Assembly: GCA_002087915.1 (NCBI GenBank)
Contig: LWDP01000011.1
Location: 1-41,247, forward strand
DNA: 41,247 bases
Direction: 5' to 3'
Origin: Enterospora canceri
Lineage: Eukaryota > Microsporidia > Enterocytozoonidae
The stretch's first letter is position 1. Every line of letters starts with the position of its first letter. This document shows positions 24,519 to 33,690 of this stretch, piece after piece. The position numbers were made by a program, and so were the translations under genes. A model generated the notes under the pieces. The model was not told where the DNA came from. It saw only the letters and a list, made by a program, of their open reading frames with translations, and ran no database searches.

Positions 24519-27350
24519 ATGAGGTACAAAAATCTGATACGAAGGATTCAGCTGAACAACTTCATGTGCCACGACAACTTCCAGATTGAGTTCGAGAACA
24601 TGATTACGTGCATAACAGGCAGGAATGGGTCAGGAAAGAGCGCAGTTATGGTCTCATTGGGTCTCGTTTTTGGGCAGAAGTCGAGTCAGATGGACAGAGG
24701 CAACACGTTTGCTGAATTGATTAAGAATGGCAAGGATAATGCCACAATCACAGTCTACCTGTCAAACATCCACAATTTGCCTGGATTTGAAGATGAAATT
24801 GTAATTCAAAAGAGACTGTATAATGCGCCTAAGAAAAGTGAAACTAGAATTCGAAAAAGTGGGAAGTTTACAGTGATCACCAAAAGTGAGTTGGATTTGG
24901 TTACGAAGGAGATGAATCTGACATTCAGCAATCCAATCAACTTCCTGACGCAGGACAACTCCAAGAAGATTCTGAATGTGACAACACCAAATGAGCTGTA
25001 TCGATTCTATTACGAAGGAACTGAATTCAAGAATATTGAGGAAGAGATAGAAGAAGGAGAGGAGCGGATTGAAAAGATGAACGAGAAGATGAAACAGACG
25101 GCCAGTAAGCTCGATGAGTTCCAGAATAAGGCAAATGCAACCAAAAAGGTGTTGAAATTTGTTTCGAAGGATTTCAGAAAGGTGTTGGAAGAATTGGATT
25201 GGGAAGAGGAGTGGATTGAGGTGAAAGAGAACAAAATGAAGATGATAGAGCAGCAAACAAAGCTGGATGAAGTAGTCAGACAACTGGAGGTGCTTGATAC
25301 TGAAGTCAGGAGCACAACCATAGATATACCAAGGGTGGAACTCATTGACACCAAGGAATTTAAAACTAAACTAGCAGAGGTAACTAATGATTACACGGCA
25401 ATCAAAGCAGATTATGAGAAGTCGACATCTGATTTCAGACAGAGAGAACAGACGTACAAAGCAGCTAAGGCTAGAAACAATAAGGAGGTGTTAGTTCAGA
25501 AGATCACTAAATTGACTGAAACATGCGAAAGTTATGAGAAAGAGAAGAAGATGTTGGAGAGTGAGCAGATGGCGATATTTGATAAGGTGGATGAAGAGAA
25601 AGAGCGAAACAAAACAGTAGAAACAAGGCGAAGAGCAATCAGCAACACGGTTCAGGAAATCAGAAACAAGCAATCAGCTTTATACAGTACCGTATTCAAG
25701 AGGAAATTTGATGGTCTAAGAAGAGCACTGCGTTCTAAAATAGAAGCAGGACACTTTAAGGATGTCATTATTGGACCAATCTGTGACTACGTGAATCTCA
25801 ATGACAAAAAGTGGTATAAACCAGCCTCAATAATTCTGAAGAAATCATTGGACAACTTCGTGGTATTCAATTCAGAAGACAAAAATAAGCTGTTTCAGGT
25901 ACTGCGAGAACAAAACGTATTCTGCTCAATTCTACTGCTACAAAGCAAACAGGTCATTGATCCAAAGAAATTCAGTGACTATAAGACACTTTTGGATGTG
26001 ATTGATGTGAAATTTGATATTATCAGAAACGTATTAATAACGATGCATGGTGCAGAAGAAACCGTTTTGATTGAAGAAAGGTCCAAGGCGTATGAAATAG
26101 CACAACTTGAAGGAAACAGAATTGGATCAGTTTATTTGCCAACAGGAGACAGAATTAAGTGTGTTAGGGGAAATATGAGTGATTACAGGGAAAGAGAAAC
26201 AGGAAAGTATTTCTTTGAAGACAGTGGCCTGAGAATGGAAACACTGCTATTGGATCTCAAGAAGTGTGTGCAAACGAATGAATGGATACAGAAAGATAAT
26301 GAGTTGAACAAGAAGCAGGCTGATTTATACTTAAGATTGAAGAATGAGCAAATGAAATTGGATGATTGTAAAAGTGAGTTGAAGAGTTACGATACGATGA
26401 AAGACGATGATTTGGTGCAGTTGGAGAGGAAACTGGCTGTAATGAACAAGCAGAGTGCAAGTATGAAGAATAAAAAAGAGAGTTTGGAACAAATAAAGCT
26501 AGATGCAGAGAAGCAGCTACAGGAAGCAGAAAGAGCCAATATTGAGGGACTTAGGAAGCAAAGAGAGGTGCAGAATGAGCAAATGAAAAAGCACAGACAA
26601 TATTATGCTGATAAAGAACGCATAAATACTCAAATAAAAATGTATAAACAGGCATTAGAAATGACCAAAAGAGCAATTGCTAACAAGACAGAGAGCCTGC
26701 TTACGAAAGGGAGTGAAGCTGTGGACAATCCAAGAACCAAAGAACAGGTTGATGAGCAACGAGCAAAGACACACGGTCTGATTAAGAGAGCAGAAGACCT
26801 GGGGACTAAGGCAGAGATTGAAAATGAGCTACTGGAATTGGAAGGGGAAAAGAACAATTTGTTGAACATTTATTCGAATTTCAAGGGATCCGTTGAGATG
26901 ACGAAGGATGCGGTGAAGCACAGGAAGCTCAAGAGAGACGAAATAAAGAACAAGAAAACAGTGGAAACAATTCAGGCATTTCGTGAATTCACGGCCACGA
27001 GTGGATATGATGGTGAATTGGTATTTGATCACGTGTCTAAGAAGCTGGATTTGAAGATGCGAGTCCACAACAACACAGTCAAAGGAAACAAGAACACGCT
27101 TTCTGGTGGCGAGAGATCCTTTGCAGGTGTCTGCTTCCTGTTGAGTCTCTGGAGTTCATTCAATTGCCCTGTGAAGATACTGGATGAGTTTGATGTGTTT
27201 ATGGATGCTGAAAACAGGAAGAATGCAATCAAACGCATCTGTGAATTTGTAAGAACCAGTCACTGTCAGATAATTCTGATTACACCACTTGAAGTTGGTG
27301 ATATTCAGAAGCAAGGCGGTGACGTACAGCGCATTGAGAAGCGGCCCTGA
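24519..27350 (+). CDS. SMC6: SMC6, ATPase of the SMC5/6 complex
   Basis: 943 aa. The Walker A motif GRNGSGKS is at 34-41, preceded by LNNFMCHDNFQIEF, which is typical of SMC6. Two long coiled-coil arms (about 170-400 and 600-840) flank a hinge (about 405-590, including GPICDYVNL). The C-terminal head carries the signature LSGGERSF at 861-868 and Walker B VKILDEFDVFMD (885-896); the DEFDVxMD form separates SMC6 from SMC1-5. SMC5/6 acts in recombination repair, resolution of joint molecules and SUMO signalling. It is shorter than yeast or human SMC6 (about 1100 aa), mostly in the arms. Confidence 0.97.
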   Translation: MRYKNLIRRIQLNNFMCHDNFQIEFENMITCITGRNGSGKSAVMVSLGLVFGQKSSQMDRGNTFAELIKNGKDNATITVYLSNIHNLPGFEDEIVIQKRLYNAPKKSETRIRKSGKFTVITKSELDLVTKEMNLTFSNPINFLTQDNSKKILNVTTPNELYRFYYEGTEFKNIEEEIEEGEERIEKMNEKMKQTASKLDEFQNKANATKKVLKFVSKDFRKVLEELDWEEEWIEVKENKMKMIEQQTKLDEVVRQLEVLDTEVRSTTIDIPRVELIDTKEFKTKLAEVTNDYTAIKADYEKSTSDFRQREQTYKAAKARNNKEVLVQKITKLTETCESYEKEKKMLESEQMAIFDKVDEEKERNKTVETRRRAISNTVQEIRNKQSALYSTVFKRKFDGLRRALRSKIEAGHFKDVIIGPICDYVNLNDKKWYKPASIILKKSLDNFVVFNSEDKNKLFQVLREQNVFCSILLLQSKQVIDPKKFSDYKTLLDVIDVKFDIIRNVLITMHGAEETVLIEERSKAYEIAQLEGNRIGSVYLPTGDRIKCVRGNMSDYRERETGKYFFEDSGLRMETLLLDLKKCVQTNEWIQKDNELNKKQADLYLRLKNEQMKLDDCKSELKSYDTMKDDDLVQLERKLAVMNKQSASMKNKKESLEQIKLDAEKQLQEAERANIEGLRKQREVQNEQMKKHRQYYADKERINTQIKMYKQALEMTKRAIANKTESLLTKGSEAVDNPRTKEQVDEQRAKTHGLIKRAEDLGTKAEIENELLELEGEKNNLLNIYSNFKGSVEMTKDAVKHRKLKRDEIKNKKTVETIQAFREFTATSGYDGELVFDHVSKKLDLKMRVHNNTVKGNKNTLSGGERSFAGVCFLLSLWSSFNCPVKILDEFDVFMDAENRKNAIKRICEFVRTSHCQIILITPLEVGDIQKQGGDVQRIEKRP

Positions 27351-27429
27351 ATATTGTAGTGCAATTAAATAGCATATAATTGGCTCATTGTGATATGTTT
27401 CAGCATTTATTGGAATAATCCATAAAAAT

Positions 27430-28224
27430 ATGAAATTAGAGAAAATGTACAAATTATTCAGTACAAAACTAGGTAAACCCATCATAAAACCAAAAGAGAA
27501 GGAAACAGACGAAAAGAAGGAAGAGAAAAAGGAACAAAGTGGCGAATATGCCCCATGGAATAGCAACATTCTGCCGGAAACAGCCTATTCCAAGGACAAT
27601 TCCCTGAAAAATCAGTCAGAAAATGATGAAATTATGAAAATGAGTGTAGGAAACAAGAAAATGGCAAACATTCTGCATGCAATTGATCTAGAACTGATTA
27701 AGAAGATTGATGCATCTGATTTGGTGAGTTATGATGGAACTAACTGCACACAGGGTGTCACACACCTGATTAATGCAAATAGGGGAACCCAGAATTATCT
27801 GAAGACATTCGAGTACAAAGACCTTAAGAAGATGGCTAAGGAAGCAGAATTGCTTAAGAACTACAACATAATTCGGATGATAGTCACATCAATGGAGACA
27901 AAGGAGCTGGATCACAAGAAAATAACCGAACTGAAGTTCTATAGGGATTTGTTGGAGAAGCAGGAACGGGGCGTGATTCCATTTGAGTGGATGCTAAAGG
28001 ACTGTGAGGACAGCAACATGAACGTGGAGAGTGCAGTTGCGTCCATACGGTTCTGTAGAATTGTGGAGAAGTTGAACGATATGCAGGAGATTGAGACAAT
28101 ATTTCCACTAAAAGAGAAACATAGGCATTTTGCGTATTCTAAGATGCATAAATTCATGGAGGGTGAAACAGAAGAGACCAAAAAGAGAGTCACAGTCAAA
28201 GAATCACTCTACCTGGTGATATGA
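27430..28224 (+). CDS. unknown helical protein
   Basis: 264 aa. The N-terminal 45 residues are Lys/Glu-rich and disordered (EKETDEKKEEKKE). The remaining about 200 residues appear wholly alpha-helical, with regularly spaced Leu/Ile and charged residues, as in solenoid or regulatory helical-bundle domains. There is no TM segment or catalytic motif. It follows SMC6 by 79 bp in the same orientation. The family is not recognised. Confidence 0.75.
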   Translation: MKLEKMYKLFSTKLGKPIIKPKEKETDEKKEEKKEQSGEYAPWNSNILPETAYSKDNSLKNQSENDEIMKMSVGNKKMANILHAIDLELIKKIDASDLVSYDGTNCTQGVTHLINANRGTQNYLKTFEYKDLKKMAKEAELLKNYNIIRMIVTSMETKELDHKKITELKFYRDLLEKQERGVIPFEWMLKDCEDSNMNVESAVASIRFCRIVEKLNDMQEIETIFPLKEKHRHFAYSKMHKFMEGETEETKKRVTVKESLYLVI

Positions 28225-28279
28225 GGAGTAGAATAGGACCAAATTGGTGTATTGATATTCAGTACTATACTCACTCACC

Positions 28280-29308
28280 TTACTCGTATGCCACGTATTT
28301 CATCCCATTCTTCTCCACTAGCACCACTTTGTATCCTTCTATTCCTTTGATCTCACGTCTGTTTCCTACTTTGATCATCCTCACTGTCCCATCCAGAACA
28401 ATCTGCTTCTTTTTGCTTATCATATTTTGTAGCTGCCAAACTCGTAGTCCAAGAAGCCGTAAGCTGCTCAACGCATCCTCTGCTGAGTCGTGACTTCCTT
28501 GCTGAATTCTGCTTCCCAGGTGCTTCTGAACCAGTGTTTTCAGGGCCACTTTGAATCCATCAGTGCTCAGAAACTGATAGGCGGTGTCAATGATTCTACC
28601 GTGTTTGATACAAAGCACCTTTAGATCGTGTTCCAGGCTATGGCCAACAAGAATTGTGTTGGATCCTACAATTTGCAACACCTTGGATTGGGCCAATTTG
28701 AATCCAATACCATCTTTTAGATCAGTCTCGGTTATTCCTGACCATTTTGTGCGATAATCCACCACATTTCCATTTGGTATCACAAACTGATCGTATACAA
28801 CTCGACCATCCTGTCCTACGATTGTAACACGCCCAAGTTCCTGGCCACGGTCTGTCTCAATCATCTCACAGTCCAGTCCAACCAGCCTATGCTGACTGAT
28901 TCCACTCGTCCCAACATATTGATCAAAATAGTCTTTGGCCAATCTTGATCGTGTTCTGATGAATTCGGTGTAGCTGAACATGTGATGAATATCCGTGTAC
29001 TCAATGTACCTGGATATGAAATCAGTATCATTGAGACACTCTTCGTATTTGATTCCTTGATACTTGATATTGAGGTCGTACAGAATAACAGTCCATAACT
29101 CAGGTAGTGGCATCTTTTCAGCCAAATGGACGAATTTATAGGCTGAGTCATCGAAAGAGGTGTCCTCACAGAGCACAATTGCAAGGGATGCTGGCTTTGG
29201 ACTGAGTTTGATGTAGTGGGGCCTCCTTCTCTCACCCAATGCGTATTTAAGGATGTTCTGGATGTTACTGGCTCTGAAATGGACTGGGTCTCTAAATTTG
29301 TTAGGCAT
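28280..29308 (-). CDS. REX-type DEDDh 3'-5' RNA exonuclease (Rex1/Rex3/REXO family)
   Basis: 342 aa. The exonuclease fold lies in the C-terminal half. ExoI LVGLDCEM has catalytic D146 and E148. ExoII is VGHSLEHDLKVL (D228). ExoIII is HDSAEDALSSLRLL, with the DEDDh His at 273 and Asp at 278. The KWSGIT segment before ExoII is typical of the REX branch. These enzymes trim 3' ends of 5S rRNA, tRNA and snRNA precursors. The N-terminal 130 residues are an undivided helical domain, much shorter than in yeast Rex1. Its ATG is only 26 bp from the divergent GOLPH3-like start. Confidence 0.93.
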   Translation of the reverse strand: MPNKFRDPVHFRASNIQNILKYALGERRRPHYIKLSPKPASLAIVLCEDTSFDDSAYKFVHLAEKMPLPELWTVILYDLNIKYQGIKYEECLNDTDFISRYIEYTDIHHMFSYTEFIRTRSRLAKDYFDQYVGTSGISQHRLVGLDCEMIETDRGQELGRVTIVGQDGRVVYDQFVIPNGNVVDYRTKWSGITETDLKDGIGFKLAQSKVLQIVGSNTILVGHSLEHDLKVLCIKHGRIIDTAYQFLSTDGFKVALKTLVQKHLGSRIQQGSHDSAEDALSSLRLLGLRVWQLQNMISKKKQIVLDGTVRMIKVGNRREIKGIEGYKVVLVEKNGMKYVAYE

Positions 29309-29334
29309 CGAACAAGGACGAATTGGCCCCTGAA

Positions 29335-30000
29335 ATGGAGCAGCAAATATCTCACAAAAGAAGCAGTGGATCTGGGGGAAGTGGATTCAACCTTATGCAA
29401 AGGCTAGCAATTCTATTAAGGACGCATAAGGAGCACAAGTATCTCTGTACGAGCACTAGCATCGCATACAGGGTGGCTGGTCTCTGTGACCTGGCAATAA
29501 ACAGATACGTGGAGACACGAGCTGGACGCGTAGCAGTGGTGAAGGCCCATTCGAATCCAATTCTGAATGACTTCCTTATGAAGATTACACAAGTAGATGG
29601 GACACCAGCACAGGTGATACGCAGTTTGAATGGAGAAAGGAAGAAGGTTGATTCAATTAGGCATTTGAGAAAGAGAATTTATAAGGAAATAGACAGTACA
29701 AGCATAGTAAGCAGAAACAGGGGTGTTTTGAGCAACAAAATTGTGTTGAAGGATACTGAGATTTGGAGGGTGATTTTTGATGAATTGGTTCAGGAATGCG
29801 TTGATGGGAGAGTCAGCCCAGGAAATCAGGTGATTCTGCTTTGTTTGGAATACATAAATAATATGCATGACATATCAGTGCAACTGCCACGAGAGAAGAA
29901 TGAGGCAGTGGTGCAACGGATGAGTGAGGCAAGGAGTCTGTTTCTGGGTGGAAGTGACTTAGTGAGCATGTTTGTGCGTTACATGTCAAACAAAGGATGA
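29335..30000 (+). CDS. GOLPH3/Vps74-like (GPP34 domain) protein
   Basis: 221 aa. After a short disordered Gly/Ser N-terminus, the sequence follows GPP34 order. There is an AGLCDLAINRYVETRAGRV segment (first helix plus beta-hairpin), then NPILNDFLMKI, a LNGE helix, SIRHLRKRIYKEI, the RGVLSNKIVL beta-loop with aromatic follow-up, and a final helical pair containing ILLCLEYINNM. GOLPH3/Vps74 binds PI4P on the Golgi and retains glycosyltransferases. The start is at 29335, with CCCC five bases upstream. The stop overlaps the kinase start as ATGATG, so the genes share up to four bases. Confidence 0.7.
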   Translation: MEQQISHKRSSGSGGSGFNLMQRLAILLRTHKEHKYLCTSTSIAYRVAGLCDLAINRYVETRAGRVAVVKAHSNPILNDFLMKITQVDGTPAQVIRSLNGERKKVDSIRHLRKRIYKEIDSTSIVSRNRGVLSNKIVLKDTEIWRVIFDELVQECVDGRVSPGNQVILLCLEYINNMHDISVQLPREKNEAVVQRMSEARSLFLGGSDLVSMFVRYMSNKG

Positions 30001-30836
30001 TGGAAGTGGAACAGGTGAAAGCAAAAAGAGCCCTAAAAATGTTCAACAAAATTGACGACTTTGAGTTGGGAAAGGCGATTGGAGTGGGGCAGTTTGGGCA
30101 GGTTTGGCTTGCGAGACACAGGGAAGAGGGATTTGTTTGTGCAATAAAAATATTCGACCTATCAAAAATACAGGACGAGGCACAGGTGAGAAACATCAGG
30201 CGTGAGATTGAAATCCACCTGAACATGGAGCATAAGAACATTATTGGAATGTACGGCTACTTCTACGACAGAAACAACCTGTATTGCGTATTGGAGTATG
30301 CTGGAAATGGAGACTTGTACGGATTCATAAACAACGAGACTGGAAACAAGGACAGGAGTGAGAAGACTGTTAGGAAGTACGTCAGAGACGTAGCAGAGGC
30401 ACTGGAATATTTGCACGACCAGAACATAATTCACAGGGACATAAAGCCAGAAAACATTCTGATTGGCTGTGACGGAAGAGCGAAGTTGGCCGATTTCGGG
30501 TGGTCTGTTTGCGACCAGGAGCATCGTAGGGCAACATTCTGTGGCACGCCTGACTACCTTTCGCCTGAGATCTGTCAGAAGAAGAGCTACTCGATGGCAG
30601 TGGACATCTGGTGCCTGGGGATTCTGACGTACGAGATGCTGGCTGGGGCAATTCCATTCAAGGCAGAAGACAAGAGCATTAGAAGCACCAAAAAGGCCAT
30701 TCTTGAGGGAGAGGTGTCCTATCCTGCCTCATTCAGCACACTGGTCAGGGAATTCATCGCAGGATGCACGGAGAAGGACCCAGCAAAGCGAATGACGGTC
30801 AAGGAGACCCTGGCTCACAGGTGGCTCAGTCAGTGA
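29997..30836 (+). CDS. IPL1: Aurora-type serine/threonine kinase
   Basis: 279 aa, essentially only the kinase domain. It shows the Gly loop GVGQFG (29-34), the ATP-binding Lys in CAIK (K51), HRDIKPEN (146-153), DFGWSV (166-171) and the activation segment RRATFCGTPDYLSPE with T180 in the Aurora phosphosite position. DFGWSV plus RRxTxCGT is the Aurora hallmark. The kinase controls chromosome biorientation and cytokinesis with INCENP and survivin. Either ATG of ATGATGG (29997 or 30000) could be used. Both overlap the preceding stop codon, an unusual eukaryotic arrangement implying an overlapping or shared transcript. Confidence 0.93.
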   Translation: MMEVEQVKAKRALKMFNKIDDFELGKAIGVGQFGQVWLARHREEGFVCAIKIFDLSKIQDEAQVRNIRREIEIHLNMEHKNIIGMYGYFYDRNNLYCVLEYAGNGDLYGFINNETGNKDRSEKTVRKYVRDVAEALEYLHDQNIIHRDIKPENILIGCDGRAKLADFGWSVCDQEHRRATFCGTPDYLSPEICQKKSYSMAVDIWCLGILTYEMLAGAIPFKAEDKSIRSTKKAILEGEVSYPASFSTLVREFIAGCTEKDPAKRMTVKETLAHRWLSQ

Positions 30837-30882
30837 CGTCATATGCAATTTGTTTGTATTTAAGCTTATTTATTCATGCATT

Positions 30883-31617
30883 TCATAGGTCATTTGTGAT
30901 TACGACGGCGTAGATGTAGAGAAGAAGGGCGTTGATGAGAAGAGCCTCGTAGAACCTGCTGAATACCATCGAGACAGACGTCCCCAGACTGATCTCGTGT
31001 ATCTCTACGCCCCTTTCTATGTGGTATATCACCATTCCGTATCCTACTAGTGTTGCAACCACAAGGAGTATCGCAGGCCAGTTTCTCTTGACGTAGCTCC
31101 ATGCACCTGCATTCGTCGTGCTCAGTCTTCGTATCACAGCCAGCTCAACCAACAGAAACAGCCCCACAAATACTGCTGCATGCATAACCAATGAACTTGT
31201 CATATCGTACTGGACTAGATAGCTCAGTAGACTGTTGTTGTACTTGGCCACTCTTATGTAGAAGTAGAATGTGTCACTAAGAGCCAGTTTCGTGTAGAAT
31301 GCGAACAGTTGCTTGAATACTCGTATGAGATAGGATAGAAGAAGAATATTGTATATGATTGCGTATGATGCCAGTGGACTCTTCACCTCGCTGAACACCT
31401 GCTTCTTCGTCAGCATAATGGTCACTGTTATTGCCACAAGTGGCCCTGCAACCAGTAGGAAGGCAAGAATGACGTAACATCCCATTCGTGACATATTCAG
31501 TCTCATTATTGTTGAGAGTGTCTTGTGGAGCGGAGGCAGCGAGTTAAGTTCCTTGTGGATGAATGCAATAAGAATTAGGTCGATTCCAAGTAGTATCACG
31601 TTCACTTGTTGGAACAT
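30883..31617 (-). CDS. polytopic membrane protein, about six TM segments
   Basis: 244 aa with hydrophobic segments near residues 3-22, 46-70, 85-105, 140-165, 180-200 and 215-240. They are joined by short loops that are more basic on alternate sides. There is no signal peptide separate from the first TM segment and no transporter motif. CCC directly precedes the ATG (CCCATG), fixing the start. It is convergent with the Aurora gene, 46 bp apart. The family is not recognised; an ER or Golgi membrane protein is as specific as the sequence allows. Confidence 0.8.
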   Translation of the reverse strand: MFQQVNVILLGIDLILIAFIHKELNSLPPLHKTLSTIMRLNMSRMGCYVILAFLLVAGPLVAITVTIMLTKKQVFSEVKSPLASYAIIYNILLLSYLIRVFKQLFAFYTKLALSDTFYFYIRVAKYNNSLLSYLVQYDMTSSLVMHAAVFVGLFLLVELAVIRRLSTTNAGAWSYVKRNWPAILLVVATLVGYGMVIYHIERGVEIHEISLGTSVSMVFSRFYEALLINALLLYIYAVVITNDL

Positions 31618-31780
31618 GGGTCAAACAAACACTGGTTGCCAATAATGTTATTCTAAATAACAATAACAAATTATACGGTAGTAAAACAATAGTGGAATAG
31701 GGGTGGAATCCAATTAGTATTTATTAGGGGTAAGAATAATCACCATAATGTGTTACAGTAAGTGTTGAATAATCACCCCA

Positions 31781-32494
31781 ATGACAGAGAATAACTCACA
31801 AGAAGCATCCAACAACCACAATCAGCTGCCACACCACTACATTGAGATATCAACACGTAACATATCACTTAGATCAGATGCACCAGTCTCCTTTAACGAA
31901 CATATCTTAGTATTTGATATGGATGACTGTCTCTATCACAACCGTGGGGTGGAAGAGATGTGTCGTAGCCACGCCCTGGGCATCTTCTGCTCCAAAACCA
32001 ATGGAACTGAGGCTGAGTTTGATGAAAAGTGTAGGAAACACGGAACAAGGCGAATGCTGTTTCTGACTGAATTTGACATGGAGAGTGATGAGATCTGCTG
32101 TGGAATTGAATCACCTGATTTCAGTGGACTTCTGAAGCCAAGTGATGAACTCATTGCCAAGTTGAGTGGTCTCAACCATCGCGTGTTTCTGTTGACCAAC
32201 TCAACTCGCTGTCGAACGCAGCACGTTCTTGGTCTCCTTGGCCTCGATGCCCTCTTTGAACGCGTATTCGTCATGGATTTGAGGGAGAGTGCCCTCTTTA
32301 TGAAACCAGGCAGAAATGGATACCAATTTGTGGCTGACTACCTCGGGGTGGAAGCAGAACGAGTTCACTTCTTCGATGACATGCCACGGAACATTGATGG
32401 AGCCACTGCAGTTGGATGGAACGGGTATCTGGTTCAGAACAACCTGATTGATCAAATTGATAGGGCTGTAGAGAAAATAGAGAAAGGTAAATAG
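31781..32494 (+). CDS. HAD-family phosphatase, pyrimidine 5'-nucleotidase (Sdt1/Phm8-like)
   Basis: 237 aa. HAD motif I is VFDMDDCLYH, with nucleophile D46 and acid/base D48; the DxDxCLY form marks the Sdt1/Phm8 nucleotidase branch. Motif II is LLTNST, motif III is the Lys in FMKPGRNGY, and motif IV is HFFDDMPRNIDGA. A helical cap lies between motifs I and II. Relatives dephosphorylate UMP and CMP, or lysophosphatidate in Phm8. About 40 polar residues precede the domain. CCCC one base before the ATG supports the start. In a parasite that imports nucleotides, a salvage role is an inference. Confidence 0.9.
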   Translation: MTENNSQEASNNHNQLPHHYIEISTRNISLRSDAPVSFNEHILVFDMDDCLYHNRGVEEMCRSHALGIFCSKTNGTEAEFDEKCRKHGTRRMLFLTEFDMESDEICCGIESPDFSGLLKPSDELIAKLSGLNHRVFLLTNSTRCRTQHVLGLLGLDALFERVFVMDLRESALFMKPGRNGYQFVADYLGVEAERVHFFDDMPRNIDGATAVGWNGYLVQNNLIDQIDRAVEKIEKGK

Positions 32495-32651
32495 AACTAG
32501 TAGTTAGAATGGATTTCTAGTTTATTCCAGTCTATCCTGTTTCCTCCTTCTCTTACTCCTACACTTCTAGTACGTGTCTCCCTGATACCCCAATAATCAG
32601 GTGATAATTGTAACAGGTGTCATGGCCATTCTACCACAGTTAGTCTGATTA

Positions 32652-33491
32652 TTATTTCTCCTTATTCATTTCCTTAGTCAACTCATCAACGACTGTCTCT
32701 ACGCTGTAGGCGTGTTTCTCCAACAATGCCCTGTTCTTTGCTTTGTCTGTGAATCCCATTGCTTCGAGCATGTCCAACTTCGCATCCAAATCATCAGCTG
32801 CCTTCACCACATGCAGTGGATAGAAACCATGAGAACATGGACCATTTGCAGGTGGAGCATTCGTGTTCATCTGATTATTCATAGGGTTGTTCATCTGATT
32901 GTTCATAGGGTTGTTCATAGGGTACATTTGATTCATCTGATTCATCATAGGATCCATTTGACCCATCTGTCCCATTTGACCCATCATTGGATTATTCATC
33001 TGATTCATTGCCATCTCCATCATAGCTGGATTATTCTTCACCATCTCAAACTGCTTCCTTAGCATCTCCTTCTGATCCTCACTTGCATTTGGCATTATCA
33101 TATTGATCGAATTCTCAATCATTTCTGGGTTATCCAACATGCTCTTCATCATCTCATTCATTCCAGGTGATGCTGGCTGCCCGAAGTTGCCAAATGGATT
33201 CCCCTGTGGCTGTGCTGGCTGCTGTGGCTGTGCTGCCTTTGTCTCTGCCTTCTTCTTGATCTCCCTCTTTATGTACGTAAACAGCTTCGTGTCGTCCTCC
33301 ACTCTCTCCTCAGCGAGTGTCTTCTCTGGATTCAGTCGAGTGGACTTGTTGAAGACCTTCACGTCCTCAGGCGCAGGCCGCTCGCCCTCTGGCCTGCTGG
33401 CTACGATGGCCTTGATGAGAGACCTCACTGTCTTCTCCTCCAACTCGGCCATTTTTATTTCAATGGTTTCCATGCAGATCGTAATGAACAT
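32652..33491 (-). CDS. Dsk2/ubiquilin-like UBL-STI1-UBA shuttle protein
   Basis: 279 aa. A diverged ubiquitin-like domain (about 8-75) is followed by a Gln/Pro-rich linker. One STI1-type segment comes next (about 110-158: MLDNPEMIENSINMIM, MVKNNPAMMEMAM). A Met/Asn/Gln/Pro repeat tract lies at about 158-212, and a C-terminal UBA domain at about 236-275 (LDMLEAMGFTDKAKNRALLE). Such proteins carry ubiquitylated clients to the proteasome and chaperone membrane proteins. CCC immediately precedes the first ATG. The UBL is weak; the STI1 and UBA parts are clear. Confidence 0.85.
   Translation of the reverse strand: MFITICMETIEIKMAELEEKTVRSLIKAIVASRPEGERPAPEDVKVFNKSTRLNPEKTLAEERVEDDTKLFTYIKREIKKKAETKAAQPQQPAQPQGNPFGNFGQPASPGMNEMMKSMLDNPEMIENSINMIMPNASEDQKEMLRKQFEMVKNNPAMMEMAMNQMNNPMMGQMGQMGQMDPMMNQMNQMYPMNNPMNNQMNNPMNNQMNTNAPPANGPCSHGFYPLHVVKAADDLDAKLDMLEAMGFTDKAKNRALLEKHAYSVETVVDELTKEMNKEK
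32868..33005 (-). repeat. in-frame Met/Asn/Gln repeat tract
   Basis: Tandem imperfect units of 9-12 bases (ATGGGTCAA, AACCCTATGAACAATCAG and variants) encode GQM and NPMNNQM repeats in the Dsk2-like protein. Near-identity among units suggests recent expansion. Confidence 0.85.
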
Positions 33492-33525
33492 GGGATAAAA
33501 ACAGGAGATGTTTATTGATACAAAA

Positions 33526-33633
33526 CATAAGGGGTAGTAAGTGTAGTTATAGAATAAGGGGTAGTTACGATAGTAATAGAATAAGGGGTAGTTATGGAGT
33601 AATAATAGAATAAGGGGTAGTTATGGAGTAATA
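33526..33633. repeat. 27-29-bp tandem repeat, about 3.5 copies
   Basis: Copies begin at 33549, 33576 and 33605 with ATAGAATAAGGGGTAGTTA and diverge in their last third. A partial copy (ATAAGGGGTAGTAAGTG) starts near 33526. The array fills most of the 199-bp spacer between the 5' end of the Dsk2-like gene and the 3' end of the cyclin-like gene. Confidence 0.9.
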
Positions 33634-33690
33634 CTAGTAACACTATAACACTACTATAACACTACAACCCTTATCAATTCCAGTACCTTA

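Noticed and set aside
24762..25354. Minus-strand ORFs opposite SMC6 with Leu/Phe/Ser-rich sequence
   Set aside because: They are the expected complement of a Lys/Glu-rich coiled coil read in the antisense frame.
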